64,000 bases of DNA from Balneolaceae bacterium (GTDB lineage: Bacteria; Bacteroidota; Rhodothermia; Balneolales; Balneolaceae), in assembly GCA_020832285.1 (NCBI GenBank), contig JAFIFB010000028.1:1-64000 (forward strand). The letters run 5' to 3'. The translations under genes and the position numbers were made by a program. The first letter of the stretch is position 1; the number at the start of each line of letters is the position of its first letter. Below, piece after piece: positions 24,472 through 32,175 of this stretch. The notes under the pieces are model-generated. The model did not search any database, had not been told where the DNA came from, and saw only the letters and a list, made by a program, of their open reading frames with translations.

Positions 24472-26286
24472 ATGGCCGAAAACTACCGGGCACTAACCCG
24501 AAAATACCGACCCCAGTCTTTCGAGGATGTTGTATCGCAAGAGCATGTGAGCAGCACCTTGAAAAATGCAATCCGCCAGAACCGCCTCTCTCACGCCTAT
24601 ATGTTTTGTGGCCCGAGAGGTGTGGGTAAAACTACGATGGCCAGAGTGCTGGCACGTTCTATTAATCAAATTGGTGAAAATGTAGATGGTGAAGCCCTCA
24701 GTCAGACCCTTAACGTGGTTGAAATTGATGCCGCATCTAATAATAAGGTGGAAGATGTACATCACCTGCGAGAGATTGTAAGGGTTCCTCCACAGAGCGG
24801 GAATTACAAGATTTTTATCATAGATGAGGTTCACATGCTCAGCAAGGCTGCATTTAACGCCTTGCTGAAAACACTGGAAGAGCCGCCTCCCCACGCTATT
24901 TTTATTTTTGCAACGACGGAGCCACACAAAGTCCTTCCCACCATTTTATCGAGGGTTCAGCGGTTTGATTTCAAGCGGATCAGTGTGGATGAGATCGTGA
25001 GCCGACTGAAGGAAATTTGTGAAAAAGAAGGCATCAAAATTGATGATGAATCGCTTCATACGATTGCCAAAAAGGCCGATGGCGCACTCCGGGATGCCTT
25101 GGGGCTGATGGACCAGGCCATCGCATTTTGCGGAGTGGAGATCGCTTACGATCAGCTTGTGCAGGCATTGAATGTGGTTGGCAACGATCAGTTGTTTGAA
25201 TTCACACAAGCTATTTCCGGGAGGGATTCTCATGCCGGACTTCTGCTTATCGACCGGCTGATGAAAGAGGGTGTGGACATCCAGGAATTTCTCGTCTCTA
25301 TGACCACCCACCTGCGTAACCTCTACGTGGCAAAGCAGGGCGGCCGGATGCACCTTGTGGAGGCAACGGAAGATACAAAGCAGCGTTATCTTGATGCAGC
25401 CAAAAGTTTTTCCGAAGAAGATCTGATGCGAATGCTCCATCTCGTGAGTGAGGCTCAGATTAAAATCAGGGATGTGCAGCAGCCCCGGGTTCATTTCGAG
25501 ATAATGATGCTAAAACTGATTCACATGAGCCGGGCCAAAGAGTTGAGTGAACTGCTGAACGGGCTGAATCAGTTAAAAAAAAACGCCAATAACTCCGTAA
25601 ACTCGCTCAAAGAAAGTGAAAGCGTTGAAAATGAGCAGACAGAACAGGCTACTTCATCTGAACCGGCCGATACAGAAAAATCTTTGGTTTCAAAATCTGA
25701 TACTGATACTAATCTGCAATCGTCTCAGTCTTCAGAGGCTCGGGAACTGTCCGCTTTAACCGAAAAGAATGTACTTGCCACAGATGCTGATGAGGAAGAT
25801 ATCGACACACTGCTGACCGGCAAACCCAGTCTTGGATTTGCAAAAAGCAACAGGCCGCCAAACGGGGCCGTTAATAAAAAAAAATCTCAGAAAAATGAAG
25901 TTCCGGAACCTGTCGTTAAGTTGAACGGGATTGAAGATATTGAGGCCTGCTGGGACCAGTTTTTAAACCACCTGAAAAAGAACAGTTCTAAAACCTTGTT
26001 TCACCAGGTAGAAGCTGTCCGGTTAAAAAACCTGAAGGGAACCGAACTGTTTGTTTCGGTCAATAATATGTTTGCGGCAAATCTTCTTGAAGAACACCGC
26101 GTTTTTCTTTCAACCCTGCTGAAGGAAACTGTTGGGATTCATATTCGTTTGAAGTGTGTTGTTGAACGTGAAAAGAAAACTTCAGCCGAATCGCTGAATC
26201 CGTATGACCGGTTTCGGGAACTCCAGAAAAAAGATGCACATTTAAAAACCATTGTGGAACTATTTGGTGCAGAGCTGGAGTATTAA
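24472..26286 (+). CDS. dnaX: DNA polymerase III subunit gamma/tau
   Basis: A 604-residue clamp-loader ATPase. MAENYRALTRKYRPQSFEDV is the canonical start. Walker A GPRGVGKT is at 47-54, Walker B IIDEVHM at 116-122, sensor 1 ATTEPHK follows, and an arginine-finger LSRVQRF. A charged, low-complexity linker (about 365-465) joins a tau-type C-terminal domain. Unusually, the four-cysteine zinc module normally found between Walker A and the EIDAASN motif is absent: residues 62-83 (RSINQIGENVDGEALSQTLN) contain no cysteine. It heads a dnaX-ybaB-recR gene order. Confidence 0.95.
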   Translation: MAENYRALTRKYRPQSFEDVVSQEHVSSTLKNAIRQNRLSHAYMFCGPRGVGKTTMARVLARSINQIGENVDGEALSQTLNVVEIDAASNNKVEDVHHLREIVRVPPQSGNYKIFIIDEVHMLSKAAFNALLKTLEEPPPHAIFIFATTEPHKVLPTILSRVQRFDFKRISVDEIVSRLKEICEKEGIKIDDESLHTIAKKADGALRDALGLMDQAIAFCGVEIAYDQLVQALNVVGNDQLFEFTQAISGRDSHAGLLLIDRLMKEGVDIQEFLVSMTTHLRNLYVAKQGGRMHLVEATEDTKQRYLDAAKSFSEEDLMRMLHLVSEAQIKIRDVQQPRVHFEIMMLKLIHMSRAKELSELLNGLNQLKKNANNSVNSLKESESVENEQTEQATSSEPADTEKSLVSKSDTDTNLQSSQSSEARELSALTEKNVLATDADEEDIDTLLTGKPSLGFAKSNRPPNGAVNKKKSQKNEVPEPVVKLNGIEDIEACWDQFLNHLKKNSSKTLFHQVEAVRLKNLKGTELFVSVNNMFAANLLEEHRVFLSTLLKETVGIHIRLKCVVEREKKTSAESLNPYDRFRELQKKDAHLKTIVELFGAELEY

Positions 26287-26342
26287 TAAATAATCCGGAT
26301 TTTTAATATGGAAAATCGAAATCAAAAAAATCAAAAAAAGAA

Positions 26343-26690
26343 ATGAATCAATTTAACATGGCCGATATGTTCGGGAAAATTTCCGACATGCAGGCAAAAA
26401 TGAAAGAAGCTCAAGATCGTCTCGCCGAAGTAATCGTGGAAGCGGAAGCGGGCGGAGGCATGGTAAAAGTGAAAGCCAATGGAAAACGCCAGATTATAAG
26501 TATTGAACTGGACCCGGATGTAATCGATCCAGATGACAAGGAGATGATTGAAGACCTGGTTGTTGCCGGTGTGAACAAAGCTTTGGAAAAAGCCGAAGAA
26601 GCTGCCAAAGACAAGATGCAGGATGTATATAAGGATATTTTACCGGGCGGCGGGATTCCGGGCATGGATATGAGTAAATTCGGTATGTAA
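26343..26690 (+). CDS. YbaB/EbfC nucleoid-associated protein
   Basis: A 115-residue DNA-binding protein. FGKISDMQAKMKEAQDRLAE forms the N-terminal coil. VEAEAGGGMVKVKANGKRQI contains the family's GGG-x-V-x-V-x-x-NG core. IDPDDKEMIEDLVVAGVNKA completes the fold, and a glycine-rich GGGIPGMDMSKFGM tail ends it. Located 57 bases after dnaX and before recR, the classic arrangement. It binds DNA as a dimer; roles in nucleoid organisation and recombination are proposed. Confidence 0.95.
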   Translation: MNQFNMADMFGKISDMQAKMKEAQDRLAEVIVEAEAGGGMVKVKANGKRQIISIELDPDVIDPDDKEMIEDLVVAGVNKALEKAEEAAKDKMQDVYKDILPGGGIPGMDMSKFGM

Positions 26691-26806
26691 TTTTTTTCAT
26701 CCTGCATTATTCACAAATAATAGTTGATTGATTTTATCACTATGTCCATCAGCATGATACATCAAACAAAGATTAAAATTCATTCAACGAATTGTCACGA
26801 GCTGCG

Positions 26807-26945
26807 AAATTTACTTGTGGACTGCGTTGTATCAAAAATGGTTTACTCAACGTCCGACAGCCGTCGGACTGTTTCCGTCACCATTTTCTCCCGACCGCCG
26901 TCGGGCTTGACCACAACCAAATTTCTTGGTGAATAATGCAGGTCA
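26807..26945 (+). repeat. Nested palindromic intergenic element with conserved tail
   Basis: This 139-bp element between ybaB and recR shows nested pairing. The outer arms AAATTTACTTGTGG (26807-26820) and CCACAACCAAATTT (26911-26924) have two mismatches. The middle arms AAAATGGT (26835-26842) and ACCATTTT (26880-26887) are perfect. Inside is the hairpin GTCCGAC-AGCC-GTCGGAC (26852-26869), and beside it CCCGAC-CGCC-GTCGGG (26890-26905). It ends in TTGGTGAATAATGCAGG, a motif seen elsewhere in the window. It resembles a folded mobile repeat or a structured RNA more than chance sequence. Confidence 0.6.
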
Positions 26946-26968
26946 TAGCTTCATTCAATTATTTATAA

Positions 26969-27574
26969 ATGCAAATTACCTCCGAAGCCCTCGAACGGGC
27001 GATTGAAGAACTGGCCCGTCTACCCGGAACCGGGCGTAAATCAGCTCAGAGAATTGCCATTCATCTTCTGAAGCAGAGTGATGAGCGCGTAACAACTCTT
27101 GCCGATGCGCTCATTCAGCTTAAAAAATCGGTGATCCGCTGCTCAGTATGCGGTACCATCACCGATTCGGACCCCTGTTCCATCTGCAGTAACCACAAAA
27201 GGGAAACAGGGGTGGTTTGTGTTGTGGAGGAGTTCCAGGATGTTTACATCATCGAAAAAACCAATGAATTTCGGGGGCGCTACCACGTACTGGGCGGAAC
27301 TATCTCACCACTCGAAAATATCGGGCCGGACAATATCCGCATAAAAGAGCTGCTGGAGCGAATGTCGGGAGAGGAGGAAAACATCAGCGAGGTAATTCTT
27401 GCTCTCAATCCTGACGCCGAGGGCGAGGCAACTTCCTATTATATAAACAAGCTTTTATTAAATTACGACGTTACCGTAACTCGAATTGCCTACGGTATCC
27501 CGATGGGAACGGAGTTGGAATTTATTGACGAAGCCACTCTAAGCCGTGCTTTTGCAAGCCGAACCCCTTTTTAA
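26969..27574 (+). CDS. recR: Recombination mediator protein RecR
   Basis: A 201-residue protein of the RecFOR pathway that helps load RecA on gapped DNA. The N-terminal helix-hairpin-helix is LARLPGTGRKSAQRIAIHLL. A four-cysteine zinc finger follows (CSVCGTITDSDPCSICSN). The Toprim domain has VCVVEEFQDVYIIEKTNEFR, and the C-terminal IAYGIPMGTELEFIDEATLS closes the family pattern. Length is standard. It is the third gene of the dnaX-ybaB-recR set, although a 278-bp gap containing a palindromic element separates it from ybaB. Confidence 0.97.
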   Translation: MQITSEALERAIEELARLPGTGRKSAQRIAIHLLKQSDERVTTLADALIQLKKSVIRCSVCGTITDSDPCSICSNHKRETGVVCVVEEFQDVYIIEKTNEFRGRYHVLGGTISPLENIGPDNIRIKELLERMSGEEENISEVILALNPDAEGEATSYYINKLLLNYDVTVTRIAYGIPMGTELEFIDEATLSRAFASRTPF

Positions 27575-27758
27575 ACGATCATCCAAGCCATTTTAGATGT
27601 TTTTATTCAGCAATTTTTCAATGCGGAACAGACGTAATAATTTCACACTTAACTGGCGCGGTCATTCCGCCCAATCTCCCGTTCCGAACAAATCAATTTC
27701 ACAGAAATGGCGCAAGCATCTCGGTTGTGCCTGTTATTCTTTTACTGAAAAAAACTTT

Positions 27759-29756
27759 ATGTTTTCAAGTCACTCCCTGAAAAGTGAAAGTTTAATATCG
27801 GACAAATTACTACAAGGTTTGGCAGAAGCGGGAGGCTTGCGCCATTGCGGTTTATTGCTCATTGCACTGCTGTTTTTTATGATGTTGGCGCCGGTTCAAG
27901 CCGAAGCGCAGCGGGCGGGTTACTGGCAGCAGGCCGTAGAGTATGAGATGGAAATTGATATGGATGCGGAGGCCAATCAGCTCAGAGGCCATCAGGTGCT
28001 TACCTATCATAACAACTCACCCGACCGGCTGGACCGTGTTTTTTATCATCTTTTTTTTAACGCCTTTCAGCCCAACAGCATGATGGACAAGCGTTCGCGG
28101 ACTATTGCCGATCCCGATCGCCGGGTAGGTGACCGGATTTATCACTATGATGAGACGGAGATCGGATATCAAAAAATTGACTGGATGACCCAAAATGATG
28201 AACCGGTAGAGTTTACAGTGAAAGGAACCATCATGGAAGTTCACCTGAACGAGCCAATTGAACCGGGTGAATCTGTAGTGTTCGAGATGGAATTTGATGC
28301 ACAGGTTCCTCTTCAGACTCGCAGGTCGGGTCGAGACAATGCTGAGGGGATCCGGTTCTCAATGGCACAGTGGTTTCCGAAAATTGCTGCTTATGACGAG
28401 ATGGGTTGGCACGCCAACCCCTATATCGGTCGGGAGTTTTTTGCTCCCTTTGGCACATTCGATGTAACTATCCACATCGACCGGGATTACGTGGTTGCGG
28501 CAGCAGCAATTCTGCAAAATCCAGAAGAAGTAGGATACGGTTACGAAACCGAAGGTATGGAAGTGAATCGGCCAGACGGAGAAAAACTGACCTGGCACTT
28601 TAAATCAGAAAATATACACGATTTTATGTGGGCAGCTGATCCGGATTATACGCATGTAACTGCCCGGGTGCCGGATGGCCCGCTGCTGCGGTTTTTCTAT
28701 CAGACCGACCCTGTTGCAGAAAATGCAGATGAAGAGCGCCAGGAAGTTTTGCTGGAAAACTGGGAAGCCCTGCCGCAGTACACCATCGATGCATTCGAAT
28801 ATATGGACCGATATGGTGAGTATCCCTACGATGAATATATCGTTATTCAGGGCGGTGATGGTGGAATGGAGTACACCATGGGAACGCTCATTACCGGAAA
28901 CCGGTCACTGCAAAGCCTGGTGGGTGTGACGGTTCACGAGCTGGTTCACGCCTGGTATGAGGGAGTACTTGCCAACAACGAGGTGTACGACCAGTGGATT
29001 GATGAAGGTTTTACCACCTATGCTTCAGCTTTTATAATGAATGAGCTGTTTAGCGATGGCGAGGGAGATCCGATGATTGCGCGCTATAACAGTTACTACC
29101 AGATTGTAAATGCAGGGTTCGAAGAACCGATGCACAAACATGCTGATCACTATGTAACCAATACAGCCTACGGAGTGGCATCTTACACTAAAGGTGCCAT
29201 ATTTCTGCACCAGCTTGGGTATGTCATTGGGGATGATGTGCTGCAGCGCACACTCAGGAGGTTTTATGATGAGTGGAAATTCAAGCATCCCAACGGTATG
29301 GATTTCATCCGAATTGCCGAACAGGAGAGCGGCATTGAACTGAAATGGTATTACGAATACTGGGTGACGACAACCAAAACCATCGACTACGGAATTGCGT
29401 CTGTGAAAGAATCGGAAGATGGAAGTACCACACTGGTTACACTCGAAAAAATCGGGCTGATGCCGATGCCGCTCGATGTGGAAGTGGAGTTTTCTGATGG
29501 AACTATCGTTCACCACTACATTCCAATGCGAATTATGTGGGGAGAAAAAGAGAATGAATTTTCGGACATTGAACGGTTTGCAGAAGAAGACTGGCCCTGG
29601 GTATTCCCGGAATATGAATTCACCATCGATAGTCCGCTGGAAGAGATTGTCCGAATTGAAATTGATTCTTCTCAGCGTATGGCCGATATCGACCGCAGCA
29701 ACAACCTGTGGGAGCCTGCCGAAGAAGTGGAGGAAGAGGAAGCTGAGGTGAAATGA
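27759..29756 (+). CDS. Exported M1-family metallopeptidase
   Basis: A 665-residue zinc aminopeptidase-like enzyme. The start chosen is the ATG at 27759, about 30 residues before the signal-peptide hydrophobic core (CGLLLIALLFFMMLAPVQAE); the frame stays open back to an ATG at 27597, which would add 54 residues. The M1 N-terminal beta domain is followed by the exopeptidase-type GGDGGMEYTMG motif and the zinc site VTVHELVHAWYEG with E 19 residues after the second histidine (QWIDEGFTTY; HExxH-x18-E). The C-terminus is acidic. Export indicates breakdown of peptides in the periplasm or at the surface. It follows recR closely but probably has its own promoter. Confidence 0.92.
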   Translation: MFSSHSLKSESLISDKLLQGLAEAGGLRHCGLLLIALLFFMMLAPVQAEAQRAGYWQQAVEYEMEIDMDAEANQLRGHQVLTYHNNSPDRLDRVFYHLFFNAFQPNSMMDKRSRTIADPDRRVGDRIYHYDETEIGYQKIDWMTQNDEPVEFTVKGTIMEVHLNEPIEPGESVVFEMEFDAQVPLQTRRSGRDNAEGIRFSMAQWFPKIAAYDEMGWHANPYIGREFFAPFGTFDVTIHIDRDYVVAAAAILQNPEEVGYGYETEGMEVNRPDGEKLTWHFKSENIHDFMWAADPDYTHVTARVPDGPLLRFFYQTDPVAENADEERQEVLLENWEALPQYTIDAFEYMDRYGEYPYDEYIVIQGGDGGMEYTMGTLITGNRSLQSLVGVTVHELVHAWYEGVLANNEVYDQWIDEGFTTYASAFIMNELFSDGEGDPMIARYNSYYQIVNAGFEEPMHKHADHYVTNTAYGVASYTKGAIFLHQLGYVIGDDVLQRTLRRFYDEWKFKHPNGMDFIRIAEQESGIELKWYYEYWVTTTKTIDYGIASVKESEDGSTTLVTLEKIGLMPMPLDVEVEFSDGTIVHHYIPMRIMWGEKENEFSDIERFAEEDWPWVFPEYEFTIDSPLEEIVRIEIDSSQRMADIDRSNNLWEPAEEVEEEEAEVK

Positions 29757-30121
29757 TATTCATAATGTGAGCCTCATAATTTATTAATGGTATCTGGAAT
29801 CGCACGTCACGATTTTCCTTTTTACAACATTTAGTTTCATGTTGGGCGTAACAAAAAAGTATCCAATTATAAACTGCCAGCCTCAGATTTGTCTTCTGGA
29901 AAAGGGGATGTTATAAAAATGGTGATGCCTTTTTAAAGTTCTGCCAAAAATTGTTATCGAGCTATAGTTCTGCTCCATGAGGAGTTACACCGGTAATACC
30001 TGTTGTTGAAACATTTGCAAGTATGTGGAGAACTTTTATATTGTATAATCAATAGGTGGTATTCGTTCGGTAGTATGTATCCAGCCTGAATAAATGGTGA
30101 GTTAATTAGTCAGTTACCCAG
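29757..30121. other. Intergenic region upstream of the sulfatase-locus sigma gene
   Basis: 365 bp without a recognisable gene or RNA. It separates housekeeping genes from the sulfatase locus and should contain the promoter of the sigma factor. I see no convincing autoregulatory motif by eye. Confidence 0.55.
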
Positions 30122-30682
30122 ATGTTATTTTCCAAATATGCCAGTCATGCATCTCGTATAAAAAAAGGGGATAAGGACGCGTTCCGGGAGGTATATTATT
30201 CCTATTACAAACAGCTTTATGCTGTAGCGGGAAAATATCTGAAAGACAGCCAGATGGCAGAGGATGCGGTTCAGGAAATTTTCATCAGTTTATGGCTGAA
30301 ACGGGAATTGCTGGATCCATCCAAATCTCTTAAAAATTTTCTGTTCGCGTGCCTGAAGAATCACGTTTTGAATATGATCAAAAGCCGAAAACGAAGAATT
30401 TTAACGGCTTATCAGGCCAGCGAAGAAAAACCGCACTCTTCCAATTCTACGGAAGATGATTTTTACTATTCCGAATACAAGGACATTATTAAACAGGGGC
30501 TTGAGAAGTTGCCCGACAGAAGAAGAGAGATTTTTGAACTAAAAACCTATCAGGGATTAAGCAACCCCCAAATTGCTGAAAATCTCAGTATTTCTATCAA
30601 TACCGTTAAAAATCACTACTACCACAGTAATAAATTTTTACGGTCCTACCTGAGGGAGAAAACCGGGATTGAGTCTGCATAG
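30122..30682 (+). CDS. ECF RNA polymerase sigma-70 factor (Bacteroidetes FecI-like)
   Basis: A 186-residue extracytoplasmic-function sigma factor. Region 2 runs from about 18 to 90 (KKGDKDAFREVYYSYYKQLY; QMAEDAVQEIFISLWLKREL). Region 4 runs from about 125 to 178 (LEKLPDRRREIFELKTYQGL with a SNPQIAENLSISINTVKNHY helix-turn-helix). This is the sigma type that controls SusC/SusD loci through trans-envelope signalling, and a FecR gene, an STN-domain SusC and a SusD follow in order. The likely targets are susC-susD and perhaps later genes in the locus. Confidence 0.95.
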   Translation: MLFSKYASHASRIKKGDKDAFREVYYSYYKQLYAVAGKYLKDSQMAEDAVQEIFISLWLKRELLDPSKSLKNFLFACLKNHVLNMIKSRKRRILTAYQASEEKPHSSNSTEDDFYYSEYKDIIKQGLEKLPDRRREIFELKTYQGLSNPQIAENLSISINTVKNHYYHSNKFLRSYLREKTGIESA

Positions 30683-30686
30683 TCTT

Positions 30687-30918
30687 TAGCTGTCAGCATT
30701 CAGCTATCAGCGGTTAGTTAGTGTCAGCTCCATAACTATGACACACTTCTTGGTAAGTAATGCACTGGTCTGTTGATTTTTATTTCTGCACTGTTTACAC
30801 ATGGTTTGAAAAATTTTTAGTTCAAAATGAATTTTCACCAGCAGTTTTTATTATGACTTATAAACCCTTGTATAAACAACCTAAAAGCTGCTGCCTGATA
30901 GCTGAAAACTAACAGCTA
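30687..30918. repeat. Inverted-repeat-bounded element between sigma and anti-sigma genes
   Basis: A 24-bp arm at 30687-30710 (starts TAGCTGTCAG, ends TTCAGCTATCAG) pairs with 30895-30918 at 21 of 24 positions. The 184 bp between contain a smaller hairpin (GTGTCA at 30721, TGACAC at 30739) and the weak TTGGTAAGTAATGCA motif. No ORF is present. It could be a MITE-like element or a long-range RNA structure separating sigma from FecR. Confidence 0.6.
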
Positions 30919-31044
30919 CATCCCCCAATGAATTACATCATAAATAATTTTTTTAAAAAAAGACTAACACTTTCATTCGCGGCAGTTGTACTAAACTGTA
31001 GAAACCCCGAAGGATAGGGGCAGGCACAAACATAACCCGGATGA

Positions 31045-32085
31045 ATGAGCGAATACAACAGAAAGCTCGCAGATAAATTTTTCAACAATCAATGCAGTTC
31101 TAAAGAAGCAGAAAAGGTTCTTGAATGGCTTGACAGTTCCGAAGGTCAGGACTACCTCAGTGAAAAAATGGATGATGATCTTGATTCTTTTGATGAGAAT
31201 TCTGATGCAGATGAAAACGATGCTGAGCACCTGCCAAATATAAATAAGCTGGATCCGGGACGTCATTTCAGCGGTATTTTGTCAACTATTGAACAGCTTG
31301 AGAGAAGCGTACAGAGAAAGAGAGACATGTTTGCTCCTCTTCTGAAAATAGCAGCCGCCCTTCTTGTAGTTGCAGCTGCATCCGTTTTTGTATATACATC
31401 CGGCATATTTGAATATCAGGAAGAACAAGTTTCAGAAACCGTTCTGACCACCACAGCAGATCAACAGCGGGAAGTGACCTTAGTAGACGGAACGATTATC
31501 CACCTGAATCAGCACTCAGCAGTTACTATATCCGAAAAATACATGCAGGAAAAAAGAGAAGTTTTCCTGGAGGGTGAAGCTTATTTTGAGGTAGCCCATC
31601 GTGCAGATCTTCCATTTATCATACGTACTGCCTACTCCGAAGTAGAGGTTTTAGGAACTTCTTTTAACGTAAAATCAAACCCGGAAGCCGGGCAAATAGA
31701 GGTTGCGGTTCTGGAGGGAAGTGTCTCTTTTAGGGACAGCAGGGAGAGTGAAGCCACACAGGTTATTTTGCAAAAGGGCGAATACGGCTTCCTCGATATT
31801 GCCAGCAGGCAGATCACGACAGAAGATTTTGGCGTGGAAAACTACCTGGCCTGGAAAAATCGAGAATTTGTATTTAATGAGCTCTCTCTGGGCCGGGTAT
31901 GTATTCAGCTCAACAGGTTTTATGATGTGACCTGTGAGTTTGAGGATGAAACAATTGAAAACAGAAGACTGACTGCAAATTTCCCGAATGATGATCTGGA
32001 GAATACACTTTCGGTCATCGCTTTTACCCTGTATCTCGAATATGAATCCGATGGCAGCAAGGTTTCATGGCTGAATGCTCAATGA
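31045..32085 (+). CDS. FecR-type anti-sigma factor
   Basis: A 346-residue inner-membrane regulator. The cytoplasmic N-terminal domain (1-95; KLADKFFNNQCSSKEAEKVL then EWL) would hold the sigma factor. A single transmembrane helix lies at about 97-118 (LLKIAAALLVVAAASVFVYT). The periplasmic FecR domain has TLVDGTIIHLNQHSAVTISE and EVFLEGEAYFEVAH. A DUF4974-type C-terminal module is present (NREFVFNELSLGRVCIQLNR then FYDV). It is expected to relay occupancy of the neighbouring SusC, through its STN domain, to the sigma factor at 30122. Confidence 0.94.
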   Translation: MSEYNRKLADKFFNNQCSSKEAEKVLEWLDSSEGQDYLSEKMDDDLDSFDENSDADENDAEHLPNINKLDPGRHFSGILSTIEQLERSVQRKRDMFAPLLKIAAALLVVAAASVFVYTSGIFEYQEEQVSETVLTTTADQQREVTLVDGTIIHLNQHSAVTISEKYMQEKREVFLEGEAYFEVAHRADLPFIIRTAYSEVEVLGTSFNVKSNPEAGQIEVAVLEGSVSFRDSRESEATQVILQKGEYGFLDIASRQITTEDFGVENYLAWKNREFVFNELSLGRVCIQLNRFYDVTCEFEDETIENRRLTANFPNDDLENTLSVIAFTLYLEYESDGSKVSWLNAQ

Positions 32086-32175
32086 GGGTAACATCATGCC
32101 GTCAAATTAACAATTCCTATAAAGCAGTATAAAATTTATATCAAACCATAACACAAACAATTAATTCATGAACCC

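Noticed and set aside
27597-27758. N-terminal extension of the M1 peptidase
   Set aside because: It would bury the signal peptide behind 80 residues; the in-frame ATG at 27759 is more plausible, although even that leaves a longish n-region.
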